A stretch of 64,000 nt of DNA from Archangium sp. (GTDB taxonomy: Bacteria > Myxococcota > Myxococcia > Myxococcales > Myxococcaceae). A model generated the notes under the pieces. The model was not told the DNA's origin. It was given only the letters and a program-made list of their open reading frames with translations, and ran no database searches. Each line of letters starts with the position of its first letter. The stretch's first letter is position 1. The position numbers and the translations under genes were made by a program. The stretch is from assembly GCA_030681645.1 (NCBI GenBank), contig JAUXRX010000017.1, forward strand, positions 558,001-622,000, read 5' to 3'. Shown one piece after another: positions 34,488 through 44,953 of this stretch.

Positions 34488-36017
34488 TCACCTCGACCAG
34501 CGGCGCCAGACTTCGCCGAGCCCGTCGAGCAGATCGGTCGCGATCAGCCCCATCTCTCCACGACGATCCTTTGCGATGTCTCCGGCGAGCCCGTGCACCC
34601 AGGTCCCCGCCACCGCCGCGTCTTCCGTCGAGAGCCCCTGCGCCAGCAGCGCCCCACACAGCCCCGCCAGCACGTCACCCGTGCCGCCCGTCGCCATTCC
34701 GGGGTTTCCAGTCGGGTTGATGAACACCGTCCCGTCGTCACGCGCGATCAACGTGCGCGCGCCCTTGAGCACCAACACCACCTGGTGGTCCTTCGCGAAC
34801 GAGCGGGCCAGGGGCACGCGGTTCTTCTGCACCTCTGCGCTGGTGAGGTTGAGCAGCCGGGCCATCTCGCCCGGGTGGGGCGTCAGGAGCAGCTCGCTCT
34901 TTGCCTTCTGCAGCAGGTCGAGGTGACCGGCCAGCGCGTTGAGCGCGTCGGCGTCCAGCACGCAGGGGCAGGTCAGCTCTTCGAGGAAGGGGCCCAGCAG
35001 CTTCCACGTGTCGTCACCCCGCTCGATGCCGGGCCCGAAGACCACCGCCTGCTTGCCCTCGGCCGCATCGAGGAGCGCGTTCAGATCGCGCGGGCCGAGC
35101 GCCCCTTCGTTCACCAGCTCGAGCCCCATCACCTCGGGCGCGTGCTGCATCACCGGAACGAGGGACTCCGGGCGCGTCGCGACCGTGACCAGCCCTGCTC
35201 CACCTCGCAGCGCCCCGAGCGACGCGAGCGCAGCCGCGCCGGTCTTTCCCCAGCTGCCACCAATCACCAGCACGTGCCCGTACGTGCCCTTGTGCGAGTC
35301 GGAACGGCGCCTGGGAATGCGCCCCCGCACGTCGCTCTCCTCGAGCAGGAAGACGCCGGTTCCGGTGAGTACCTGCTCGGCCGCGCGAGGAATGCCGATG
35401 TCGACGATCTCGAGGCGGCCACAGCGGCTGGCCCCGGGCTCGATCACCTGCCCCAGCTTCACGTAGCCGAAGGTGGTGGTCACGTCGGCCGTCACACATG
35501 GAGAGAGAGGCACGCCCGAGTCGCTGTCCAGCCCCGAGGGAAGATCGGCCGAGACCACCCGCGCGCCGGCTGCGCGCCACGCCGACATCCGCCCGATGGC
35601 GTCGGCGATCTTCCCCTCCGGGGCCCGGCTCAACCCGGTCCCGAGCAGCGCGTCGACCACCACGTCGCCGTGCCCCGCGCCGAGCTCGGCTGGAATCGGA
35701 GCCGGAGTGACCCCGCACGCCTTGAGCGCGTCGAAGTTCCGCGCGGCGTCGTGCTGCAGCGCCGTGCCCTCCCCAGTCAGCTCGACGAAGACGGTGCGGC
35801 CCAGTCCCGCCAGCTTGCGCGCGACCACGAGGCCGTCGCCGCCGTTGTTCCCCAGCCCGCAGAGCACGAAGAAGCGGCCACCGGGCCCGGCTTCCTTCAG
35901 CGCGGCCTGGGTGAGCGCCTCGCCTGCGTTCTCCATCAGCACCGAGCCGGGCATGCCGTGATCGGCAGACGCGGCGTCGACGGCGCGCATCTCGGCGGCG
36001 GTCAGCGCACGCTTCAC
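34488..36017 (-). CDS. nnr: Bifunctional NAD(P)H-hydrate epimerase/dehydratase
   Basis: 509 residues from GTG 36017 (GTGA overlap with pdxJ). The N-terminal epimerase domain (YjeF_N) has ENAGEALTQAAL, LCGLGNNGGDGLVVARKLAG and VVDALLGTGLSR; the C-terminal dehydratase domain (YjeF_C) has GTYGHVLVIGGSWGKTGAAA, LLTPHPGEMARLL and NPTGNPGMATGGTGDVLAGL. It repairs the damaged cofactors NADHX and NADPHX. A much longer upstream frame covering pdxJ is a shadow. Confidence 0.96.
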   Translation of the reverse strand: MKRALTAAEMRAVDAASADHGMPGSVLMENAGEALTQAALKEAGPGGRFFVLCGLGNNGGDGLVVARKLAGLGRTVFVELTGEGTALQHDAARNFDALKACGVTPAPIPAELGAGHGDVVVDALLGTGLSRAPEGKIADAIGRMSAWRAAGARVVSADLPSGLDSDSGVPLSPCVTADVTTTFGYVKLGQVIEPGASRCGRLEIVDIGIPRAAEQVLTGTGVFLLEESDVRGRIPRRRSDSHKGTYGHVLVIGGSWGKTGAAALASLGALRGGAGLVTVATRPESLVPVMQHAPEVMGLELVNEGALGPRDLNALLDAAEGKQAVVFGPGIERGDDTWKLLGPFLEELTCPCVLDADALNALAGHLDLLQKAKSELLLTPHPGEMARLLNLTSAEVQKNRVPLARSFAKDHQVVLVLKGARTLIARDDGTVFINPTGNPGMATGGTGDVLAGLCGALLAQGLSTEDAAVAGTWVHGLAGDIAKDRRGEMGLIATDLLDGLGEVWRRWSR

Positions 36018-36736
36018 GGGTTCCTCAGGATCTCCACCATCTCGCGCACCGCGCGGTCGAACCCGACCATCACGGCACGGGCCACGATGGCGTGGCCGAT
36101 GTTGAGCTCGTCGATCTCGGGCAGCTTCGCGATCGCGCGCACGTTCTCGTAGTGCAGCCCGTGCCCGGCCGCGCAACCCAGGCCCAGCTTCCCCGCCGTC
36201 TTCGAGGCGTCGACGATGCGGTTGAACTCGCGCTGGCGGTCCTTCTCGGTGCGCGCCTCGCAGTAGCGGCCGGTGTGCAGCTCGATGCGATCGGCGCTCA
36301 CCTTGTGCGACGCCTTCACCTGGTCGACGTCGGGGTCGATGAAGAGCGAGGTGATGATGTCGCCGTCCTTCAGGTTCTTCACGATCTTCTGGATGGTGTC
36401 CTTCTGCGCGTTCACGTCGAGGCCGCCTTCTGTGGTGACCTCCTCGCGGCGCTCGGGCACCAGCGTCACCATGTCGGGCTTGTGCTCGTAGGCCATCTTC
36501 ACCATCTCGGGCGTCGCGGCCATCTCGAGGTTGAGCAGCGTCTGCACCGTCTGCCGAAGGACGCGCAGGTCTCGCTCCTGGATGTGACGGCGGTCTTCCC
36601 GGAGGTGGATGGTGATCTGCGCGGCGCCCGCCAGCTCGGCGATGGCCGCCGCGGTGACGGGATCGGGGTAGGTGGTGCGCCGCGCCTGGCGAAGCGTGGC
36701 GACGTGGTCGACGTTGACTCCAAGACGCTGGGGCAT
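36014..36736 (-). CDS. pdxJ: Pyridoxine 5'-phosphate synthase
   Basis: 240 residues, full length. Typical sequence: RLGVNVDHVATLRQARRT, ITIHLREDRRHIQERDL, EHKPDMVTLVPERREEVTTE GGLDV (in that order), ELHTGRYCEA, and the C-terminal INIGHAIVARAVMVG-like ELNIGHAIVARAVM. It condenses 1-deoxyxylulose-like aminoacetone phosphate with DXP to give the vitamin B6 precursor. It is coupled to nnr. Confidence 0.97.
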   Translation of the reverse strand: MPQRLGVNVDHVATLRQARRTTYPDPVTAAAIAELAGAAQITIHLREDRRHIQERDLRVLRQTVQTLLNLEMAATPEMVKMAYEHKPDMVTLVPERREEVTTEGGLDVNAQKDTIQKIVKNLKDGDIITSLFIDPDVDQVKASHKVSADRIELHTGRYCEARTEKDRQREFNRIVDASKTAGKLGLGCAAGHGLHYENVRAIAKLPEIDELNIGHAIVARAVMVGFDRAVREMVEILRNP

Positions 36737-36960
36737 GCGGGTTTTCTACACCCGAACATCGGGGGCGTCGCATTCAGGACGGCTCAAAGGGGCGTGGTGA
36801 TGATCGGTCTGCGCCGTGCCCAGCTCAGGCATGCCCCTCGGCTCGTGGGGCGGATGCTCAGGTGGGTCACGCCGGGTCACTCAGGGTCGTTCCAACAGCC
36901 CTATCTGTCCCGGCGTGGCCGGCGAGGGAACACGCCCCGGGTCTCGGGCGTCCTTGAGGC

Positions 36961-37737
36961 ATGTTCGCCCTCGTCGCCCTCGTGTTGGCCGCGCCTCTCC
37001 AGTTGAAGGAACTGGCCCCAGGCATCGAGTACGGCGCCACGAGGTGGATCGAGAAGCCCTCGTTCGGTGACGGCGTCCTCCACGTGGTGCGGCTCGACCC
37101 GGCAAAGGTCGAACTCCGGGTCGCCCTCGCTTCCCAGGAGAAGGTCCAGAAGCGCACCGCTGCCGAATGGGCCGAAGGCCTGGGCCTCACCATCGCCATC
37201 AACGCCGGCATGTTCGACCTCGAAGACCACCAGTCGAACGTCGGCTACCTGCGCACCGGCGAACACGTGAACAGCGCGACGTGGAACAAGTACCGCTCGG
37301 CGCTGGGGTTCGGCCCGGGTCGCGCGGCGATGTTCGATCTCGATGCGCCCGGGGCGATGAAGGAGCTCGAGGCCTTCCCCACCGTCATCCAGGATCTGCG
37401 GCTCATCAAGGCCACCGGCGAGCGCAACGTGTGGAAGCCGAACGGCCGCAAGTGGTCGGAGGCGGCGGTCGCCATCGACGGACAGGGCCGGCTGCTCTTC
37501 TTCTTCAGCCGCTCACCGCTCACCATGAAGGAGTTCAACGACAAGCTCCTCGCGCTCCCACTGGGCATCACCCACGCGATGCATGCTGAGGGCGGTCCCG
37601 AGGCGAGCCTGTCGATCCGCGCGGGGGAGCTGAAGATCGATCTCTGCGGCAGCTACGAGACCGGCTTCAACGAGAACGACGACAATCACCGGCAGTGGCC
37701 GATTCCCAACGTGATCGGCGTCAGCGCACGGCCTTGA
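36961..37737 (+). CDS. Phosphodiester glycosidase (NAGPA) family protein, secreted
   Basis: 258 residues. A short signal peptide (FALVALVLAAPLQL) precedes the NAGPA-type core: TIAINAGMFDLEDHQSNVGY, VIQDLRLIKATGERNVW, and GITHAMHAEGGPEASLSIRA. This fold removes N-acetylglucosamine from phosphodiesters in animals; bacterial members act on envelope polymers or are uncharacterised. The start codon ATG 36961 follows a 224-base divergent region with pdxJ. Confidence 0.85.
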   Translation: MFALVALVLAAPLQLKELAPGIEYGATRWIEKPSFGDGVLHVVRLDPAKVELRVALASQEKVQKRTAAEWAEGLGLTIAINAGMFDLEDHQSNVGYLRTGEHVNSATWNKYRSALGFGPGRAAMFDLDAPGAMKELEAFPTVIQDLRLIKATGERNVWKPNGRKWSEAAVAIDGQGRLLFFFSRSPLTMKEFNDKLLALPLGITHAMHAEGGPEASLSIRAGELKIDLCGSYETGFNENDDNHRQWPIPNVIGVSARP

Positions 37738-38158
37738 CCGAGTCGCAGACCTTCTCGAATCGGAGCCCGGCCGTCTCGGCGTTCGGTCCTTCAAAGGTGA
37801 GGATCACGACCGAAGCCCGCCCCTCGCAGATCGCCTGCCCGAAGAAGACCTGGTGGTCCTTGGTCAGAGCAACGCCGCGCCAGCGGGCGACACCGTCACT
37901 CACCATGCATGTGAGCGGTTGGGTCACTGTCAGTTCCGGATTTGCCATCGCGAGTTCGGCGGCGGCGCATGCATTGGCGACCAACTTTGCTTTTGCGATC
38001 GCAAGTCCCACCTCCGGGCCCTCCCCGTCGAGTCGTGCGGCCGAAACGACGAGCTCCGCATCTTCGCGATCGTGAGCGACCAGTTGCGCGGCTGCGCTCT
38101 CAATGAGCCATTCCGCACCAAGCTCGATTTCAAACTCTGAGAGCCGATACCTGGTCAC
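37721..38158 (-). CDS. Protein of unknown function, possibly Mog1/PsbP-like (DcrB) fold
   Basis: 145 residues, no signal peptide. Strand/helix order and the pairs VARWRGVALTKDHQVFFGQA and ASVVILTFEGPN look like the small Mog1/PsbP-like fold found in DcrB-type proteins; this is a weak visual match. The gene overlaps the ribbon-helix-helix gene upstream by four bases, so the two are translated together. The pairing of a RHH protein with a partner in this order resembles a toxin-antitoxin operon, but no toxin family is recognised. Confidence 0.6.
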   Translation of the reverse strand: MTRYRLSEFEIELGAEWLIESAAAQLVAHDREDAELVVSAARLDGEGPEVGLAIAKAKLVANACAAAELAMANPELTVTQPLTCMVSDGVARWRGVALTKDHQVFFGQAICEGRASVVILTFEGPNAETAGLRFEKVCDSVKAVR

Positions 38159-38370
38159 CAGTGGAACTCGGGCTCATCGGGCGGCGGGTCGTCGATCTCC
38201 GGGAAGGGCCCACGCCAACTCCCGTAGATCCTCGCCCTCTGCTGCCGGTAGCTGAACTCACTCGTCACCAACTCACGGACGAAGCGGGAGAGGCTCTTCC
38301 TTGCGTCGCGAGCCTCGGCCCGAAGGCGCAACGCTAACTCGTCAGGCAGGTGGATTGAGAGCCGCGCCAT
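38155..38370 (-). CDS. Ribbon-helix-helix (CopG-type) DNA-binding protein
   Basis: 71 residues from ATG 38370, supported by GGAGGA seven bases upstream; an ATG at 38388 is less likely. The N-terminus RLSIHLPDELALRLRAEARD is the RHH strand and first helix, followed by KSLSRFVRELV. The acidic, proline-rich tail (FPEIDDPPPDEPEFHW) resembles antitoxin tails that wrap a toxin. It probably represses its own operon. Confidence 0.8.
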   Translation of the reverse strand: MARLSIHLPDELALRLRAEARDARKSLSRFVRELVTSEFSYRQQRARIYGSWRGPFPEIDDPPPDEPEFHW

Positions 38371-38401
38371 GGTCCGATCCTCCTCCATGGCGTCGAGGGC
38401 T

Positions 38402-39166
38402 TCAACTCGCCGTCAGGAACTCGTGGAGCGCCTCTGGCGCCTCTTCAGGCAAGCAGTGCCCCACGTCGTGGAGCACCGTCAGCTTCGCGCCGATGGAGAG
38501 CGCCAGTTGCTCACCCTGCACCACCGACACCAGCCGGTCCTTCTCGCCCCACAGCACCCGCTTCTCGAACGTCGCGCTACGCAGCGCTTCGACCGGCGTG
38601 CGGAACGCCGCGACCGCCCGCAGCGCCTCGAGCATGCCTTCGCTGAAGCCCGGCGCACCCAGCGCTTCTTCGTACAGCGCGAGGTGCTCGTCGTTCAGGT
38701 TCGCGGAGGGCCCCCAGATCATCTGCAGGTAGCTCTTCAGCGCCGGCCGCCAGATCGGCATCTTCCCGAACCAGCCCATCGTCATGTCCGCCAGCGGGTT
38801 CGCCAGCAGCAGCTTGAACTCGGGCGGCACTCCCAGCGCCGGGGTGCTCGCGACGGTCAGCTTCGTCACTCTCGAGGGCGTGGTTGCCGCCAGGTGCAGC
38901 GCGACCAGGCCTCCGAAGGAGTGCCCGAAGAGCTCGAAGGCTTTCACCTTGCGCGTGTCCAGGAAGTCCAGCAGGGCTGCGCTGATGTGCTCGGGCGTGG
39001 AGGACGCCCAGTGGCCTGAACGCGCGGTTCGCGGCAGATCGACGCTGATGAGGCGCCGGTAGACTCGTTTCTCGAAGAGTGGATCGAAGACTCGGGCCGA
39101 GGCTCCCAGCCCGTGGAGGAGGACTATCGGCGAGCCTTCTCCTTCGTCACGGAAATGGGGCGTCAC
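38402..39166 (-). CDS. Alpha/beta hydrolase
   Basis: 254 residues from GTG 39166. The oxyanion region IVLLHGLGASARVFD, nucleophile elbow FGHSFGG with Ser, and the catalytic His near LHDVGHCLPEEAP are all present, with an acid in WGEKDRLV. Substrate unknown. A family-A repeat lies just upstream and the frame reads back through it (SPSPRGGEGRGEG), so an extended start within the repeat cannot be excluded. Confidence 0.86.
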   Translation of the reverse strand: MTPHFRDEGEGSPIVLLHGLGASARVFDPLFEKRVYRRLISVDLPRTARSGHWASSTPEHISAALLDFLDTRKVKAFELFGHSFGGLVALHLAATTPSRVTKLTVASTPALGVPPEFKLLLANPLADMTMGWFGKMPIWRPALKSYLQMIWGPSANLNDEHLALYEEALGAPGFSEGMLEALRAVAAFRTPVEALRSATFEKRVLWGEKDRLVSVVQGEQLALSIGAKLTVLHDVGHCLPEEAPEALHEFLTAS

Positions 39167-39175
39167 TCGCGGTTT

Positions 39176-39214
39176 GCCCTCTCCCCGACCCTCTCCCCCT
39201 CGGGGAGAGGGAGA
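39176..39214 (+). repeat. Palindromic repeat family A
   Basis: Same 37-base unit as at 17180, in the 64-base gap between the hydrolase start and the end of glmM. Confidence 0.9.
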
Positions 39215-39230
39215 CACGTGCTCTGACTTC

Positions 39231-40598
39231 TCATTCTCCCAACGCCTTCACCAACGCTTCGCCGATCTCTTCGGCCCACGCTTTGATCTTCTTCGCGTCG
39301 ATGCCCTCGACCAGCACCCGCACCTTCGGCTCGGTGCCGGAGTAGCGCACGAGCACCCTTCCGTCCTTGCCCAGCTTCTTCTCCACCGCCGCGATCGTCT
39401 TCTGCACCGTCGGCAGCTTCGAGAGCTCCCGCTTCTCCTTGACCATCACGTTCAGGAGCACCTGCGGCACCGGCTCGAAGATCTTCGTCAGCTCACTCAT
39501 CGCCTTCCCGGTGCGCGTCATCACCGCCAGCACCTGCAGCGCCGCCAGCGTGCCGTCGCCGGTGGTGGCGTGATCCAGGAACACCAGGTGCCCCGACTGC
39601 TCCCCGCCCAGCGAGTAGCCGTGCTTCCGCATCTCCTCGACCACGTAGCGATCGCCCACGCGCGTGCGCACCACCTTCACACCCCACTGCGCGACTGCCC
39701 GCTCGAGCCCGATGTTGCTCATCACCGTCGAGACCAGCGTCTTCTTCGCCAGCTCCTTGCGCGCCACCAGCTCGCCCGTGCAGATCGCCATGATCGCGTC
39801 GCCGTCCACCACCCGGCCCTTCTCGTCGACCACGATCAACCGGTCCGCGTCGCCGTCGAGCGCGATCCCCAGGTGGGCCTTGTGCTTGAGCACCGCCTTC
39901 TGCAGCGCCTCCGGGTGCAGCGCGCCGCACGCGTCGTTGATGTTCTTCCCGTCGGGCGTGACGCCCAGCTCGATCACCTTCGCGCCCAGTTCCTCGAGGG
40001 CGGTGGGCGCCACCTTGTAGGCAGCCCCGTTGGCGCAGTCGATCACCAGCGTGAGCCCCTCGAGCGTCAGCTCCTCGGGGAACGTGCTCTTCACCCGCGA
40101 GATGTACCGGCCCTGCGCGTCGTCGAGCCGGGTGGCGCCGCCGATCGCCGTGGCGGTGGGCCGCAGGGAATCGAGCGACTTCTCGAAGATGAGCTGCTCG
40201 ATCTTCGACTCCGTCTCGTCGGGCAGCTTGAAGCCGTCGCGCCAGAAGAACTTGATGCCGTTGTCCTGGTACGGGTTGTGGCTCGCCGAGATCACCGCGC
40301 CCGCGTCGGCCCGCATCGAGCTGGTGAGGTGGGCGACCGCCGGCGTGGGCATCGGCCCCACCAGCACCACGTCGACGCCCATGGACATGATCCCCGAGGC
40401 CAGCGCCTGCTCGATCATGTAGCCGGACAGCCGCGTGTCCTTGCCGATGATCACCCGGTGCCGGTGCTCGCCGTTGCGGATCATGTACGCGAGCGCGCGG
40501 CCGAGCTGCATCGAGATCTCGGCCGTCATGGGGAAGACGTTGGCGACGCCGCGAACGCCGTCGGTACCGAACAGTTTGGGGTGCATCGAGTCACTCAT
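39231..40598 (-). CDS. glmM: Phosphoglucosamine mutase
   Basis: 455 residues. N-terminal KLFGTDGVRGVANVFPMTAE, the phosphoserine loop AVISASHNPYQDNGIKFF, the metal loop ALDGDADRLIVVDEKG, and the substrate loop GGEQSGHLVF are all intact, with the C-terminal RYSGTEPKVRVLVEG. It makes glucosamine-1-phosphate for peptidoglycan and lipopolysaccharide. It follows folP with a 15-base gap. Confidence 0.97.
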   Translation of the reverse strand: MSDSMHPKLFGTDGVRGVANVFPMTAEISMQLGRALAYMIRNGEHRHRVIIGKDTRLSGYMIEQALASGIMSMGVDVVLVGPMPTPAVAHLTSSMRADAGAVISASHNPYQDNGIKFFWRDGFKLPDETESKIEQLIFEKSLDSLRPTATAIGGATRLDDAQGRYISRVKSTFPEELTLEGLTLVIDCANGAAYKVAPTALEELGAKVIELGVTPDGKNINDACGALHPEALQKAVLKHKAHLGIALDGDADRLIVVDEKGRVVDGDAIMAICTGELVARKELAKKTLVSTVMSNIGLERAVAQWGVKVVRTRVGDRYVVEEMRKHGYSLGGEQSGHLVFLDHATTGDGTLAALQVLAVMTRTGKAMSELTKIFEPVPQVLLNVMVKEKRELSKLPTVQKTIAAVEKKLGKDGRVLVRYSGTEPKVRVLVEGIDAKKIKAWAEEIGEALVKALGE

Positions 40599-40613
40599 GT
40601 GCGGCGGTATGTA

Positions 40614-41786
40614 TCAGGTGGCGAAACGCGCTCCACCGTCACGCGCGAGGCGAATCGCGTCTCCTACCGCCAGCGCGTCGCGCGTCTGCGCCACGTCATG
40701 CACCCGCACCACGTCGACCCCGCCCTCGGCCGCCAGCGCTGCGACCGCCGCCGCGCTCGCACCCACCCGTTCGGCGGGCGACTTGCCTCCCAGCAGCGTG
40801 CCCAGGAAGGCCTTGCGGCTGACGCCGATCAACACCGGCGCGCCCAGCAGCCGCAGGTCGCCCGCGCGCCGCAGCAGGAACAGGTTGTGCTCGGCGGACT
40901 TGCCGAAGCCGATGCCGGGATCCACCCAGAGCCGATCTCTCGCGATGCCCCGGCTCTCCGCGCGGCGCAGCGCCAGCTCGAGCGCGTCGAGGATCTCCGA
41001 GCCCACGTCTTCGTAGCGGGGCCCCTGCTGCATGGTCTCGGGCGTGCCCAGCATGTGCATCGCGCAGGCGCAGGCCCCGGTGGACGCGATCACGTCGAGC
41101 ATCGCGTCTTCACGCAGGCCCGAGACGTCGTTGATCAGCTGCGCGCCCGCCTTCACGGCCGCCAGGGCGACCGACGGCTTGCGCGTGTCGATCGACACCA
41201 GCGCCTCGCTCTTCTTCGCGCGCAGCCCTTCGATCACCGGGATCACCCGGCGCAGCTCTTCGTCTTCACTCACCGCGGCGGCGCCGGGCCGGGTCGACTC
41301 ACCGCCCACGTCGAGCACGTCAGCTCCTGAGTCCAACAGGGACAACCCATGCGCGATCGCGGCGGCGGCATCGGGGAGCGCTCCTCCGTCGCTGAACGAG
41401 TCGGGCGTCACGTTGACGATGCCCATGATGCGGGTGCGCTGACCCCACTCGAGCCGCTGCCCGCCCACGGTGGTGCGCGCGGGCGGGTGCTCGGTCAACA
41501 GCAGCCGGCTCAACGCCACGCCCAGCTCGCTCAGGCCCAGCCGGCTGAACCAGTTCTCCACCGAGAGCCGCGAGTAGCGGATGACCGCCGCGTCACCCGA
41601 GCCGCCTGCCCACGCGGCCCCCACCAGCTCGGCCAGCAGCTCGCGGGAATCTTCGGTGAGCCCCGTCACCAACGCGTGTGACTCGAGGCCCGAACGAACC
41701 AGCCCCACCCCTTCCGGAGTGAGGCCTGAACGGTTCCAGAGCGCAGCTGTGGAGTCAGATCTCGAGAGCGGTCTCGCCCAAATCAT
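40614..41786 (-). CDS. folP: Dihydropteroate synthase with N-terminal extension
   Basis: 390 residues. The folate enzyme core begins near residue 118: RIMGIVNVTPDSFSDGG, GADVLDVGGESTRPGAAAVS, LISIDT-like ALVSIDTRKPSVALAAVKAG, INDVSGLREDAM and LWVDPGIGFGKSAEHN. The first about 110 residues, absent from E. coli FolP, are a domain of unknown role seen in deltaproteobacterial enzymes as far as I recall. It lies between ftsH and glmM, the order common in bacteria. Confidence 0.95.
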   Translation of the reverse strand: MIWARPLSRSDSTAALWNRSGLTPEGVGLVRSGLESHALVTGLTEDSRELLAELVGAAWAGGSGDAAVIRYSRLSVENWFSRLGLSELGVALSRLLLTEHPPARTTVGGQRLEWGQRTRIMGIVNVTPDSFSDGGALPDAAAAIAHGLSLLDSGADVLDVGGESTRPGAAAVSEDEELRRVIPVIEGLRAKKSEALVSIDTRKPSVALAAVKAGAQLINDVSGLREDAMLDVIASTGACACAMHMLGTPETMQQGPRYEDVGSEILDALELALRRAESRGIARDRLWVDPGIGFGKSAEHNLFLLRRAGDLRLLGAPVLIGVSRKAFLGTLLGGKSPAERVGASAAAVAALAAEGGVDVVRVHDVAQTRDALAVGDAIRLARDGGARFAT

Positions 41787-41791
41787 GTCTG

Positions 41792-41829
41792 GCCCTCTCC
41801 CCGACCCTCTCCCCCGCGGGGAGAGGGAG
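41792..41829 (+). repeat. Palindromic repeat family A
   Basis: CCCTCTCCCCGACCCTCTCC then CCCGCGGGGAGAGGG, between folP and ftsH, with one loop base change relative to the copy at 17180. Confidence 0.9.
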
Positions 41830-41846
41830 GCAATGGCGACGATTGC

Positions 41847-43769
<1,923 letters not shown>

Positions 43770-43841
43770 GGTTCAAAACCCTTTCCGTTTCCGACTGGTG
43801 ACGCCGAACCTAACGCATCCGATCGGCGAGCGCCCGCGCCT

Positions 43842-44846
43842 TCAGGATGAAGTTGCGTGAAGGCCCCTCGCCTCTGTGGGCAGGCGGGCCGGAGCAGGAA
43901 GCACCGTCACCCGGCCATTCGTACAGGCGAGCACCCGATCTCCGGGCAGGGTGGCGGTGGCGCGATCGCGGGCGGCGCGCAGGGCGTCCTCGAGCAGGGC
44001 CCCGTCGAGCGGGACCGCCCTGCCCGTCAGCCACAGCGCCAGCACGCGGCGGGCGATCGGGAGTCCCAGCGCACCCAGCGCTTCCGCCTCGAGGGTGTCG
44101 TCTTCGGGCCAGCGCACCAGGGAAAGCGCCCGGCCCGCCTCGGCGCTCAACCAGGCCTCGTCCTCGGCGGCGAAGGCTGCGAACCGGGCCAGCGCCCGCT
44201 CCACGCCCGGGCCCGCGGCCTTCTCGAACACCGGCAGCACCTGCTCGCGGATCCGCACCCGGAGATAGCTGGGATCGGCGTTCATCGCGTCGCGGCACAC
44301 GCCGAACTCTCTCGCAGCGACGTAGGCCTCGACCTCGGCGCGCGTGGCGAACAGCAACGGCCTGATCACCCGGTCAGCGCGCGTCTCGTGAATCGACGCA
44401 GCGCCCGCCAACGAGGTTCCCCGGGCCAGGCGCATCAGCAGCGTCTCCGCTTGATCGCTCGCCGTGTGCGCGGTCGCCACCTGGTCGAGCTTGCGTTCGA
44501 CCCGCAGCGACTCGAGCGCGGCGTAGCGGGCCGTTCGCGCCGCGGCTTCGATTCCACTCGTCCCGGTGATCGGCGCGTCGAGCACGTGATGCAGCACGCC
44601 CAATGACTTCGAAAAGCGTGCGACTGACTCCACTTCCGCGCGCGCTTCGGGCCGCAGGTGATGATCGACCGTCGCTGCTTCGAAGGTGAGGCCGACCCGA
44701 CCCGCAAGTCGCGCCGCCCCTGACAGGAGGGTCATGCTGTCGGCCCCGCCCGAGACGGCGAGGAGCACTCCCCATCCAGTTGGGGATAATCGACGAAAAG
44801 ATCGGCGAAGGCCCTCCTCAAGCACCTGAATGTCTTCGGTTTTCAT
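43842..44846 (-). CDS. tilS: tRNA(Ile)-lysidine synthase
   Basis: 334 residues. The PP-loop is intact (LLAVSGGADSMTLL), followed by VDHHLRPEARAEVESV and the tRNA-binding region ATAHTASDQAETLLMRLARG TSLAG (in that order). It modifies C34 of tRNA-Ile to lysidine, changing its decoding to AUA. The C-terminal TilS_C domain is short, so the protein is at the lower end of family length. Upstream on the other strand lies the sRNA locus. Confidence 0.95.
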   Translation of the reverse strand: MKTEDIQVLEEGLRRSFRRLSPTGWGVLLAVSGGADSMTLLSGAARLAGRVGLTFEAATVDHHLRPEARAEVESVARFSKSLGVLHHVLDAPITGTSGIEAAARTARYAALESLRVERKLDQVATAHTASDQAETLLMRLARGTSLAGAASIHETRADRVIRPLLFATRAEVEAYVAAREFGVCRDAMNADPSYLRVRIREQVLPVFEKAAGPGVERALARFAAFAAEDEAWLSAEAGRALSLVRWPEDDTLEAEALGALGLPIARRVLALWLTGRAVPLDGALLEDALRAARDRATATLPGDRVLACTNGRVTVLPAPARLPTEARGLHATSS

Positions 44847-44882
44847 GGAGTTGAGTCCATTCGCTTTTCACTTGACGGCTGG

Positions 44883-44911
44883 TTGCTCCACAGGCCGGGG
44901 AACCTTATGAT
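44883..44911 (+). promoter_or_regulatory. Candidate sigma-70 promoter upstream of the sRNA
   Basis: TTGCTC, 17 bases, TATGAT. The -10 has five of six consensus bases, the -35 three. It would start a transcript near 44918. Confidence 0.4.
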
Positions 44912-44926
44912 GTTGAAGTGTTCTGG

Positions 44927-44943
44927 CCGGTCCGAGGAATGCA
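44927..44943 (+). promoter_or_regulatory. Candidate sigma-54 promoter of the Pxr-like sRNA
   Basis: CCGG-N10-GCA places GG at 44929-44930 and GC at 44941-44942 with the exact ten-base spacing of -24/-12 elements; the flanks fit the consensus moderately. It predicts a start near 44954 and a transcript of about 138 bases to the terminator. Confidence 0.45.
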
Positions 44944-44953
44944 GGCCTCTCGG

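Noticed and set aside
34101..36152. A 683-residue plus-strand frame over nnr and tsaE
   Set aside because: Antisense shadow without domain content; both minus-strand genes are certain.
39174..41330. A 718-residue open frame on the plus strand over glmM and folP
   Set aside because: Composition is His/Arg/Leu/Gln-rich with no domain; it mirrors two clear minus-strand genes and is a by-product of high G+C.
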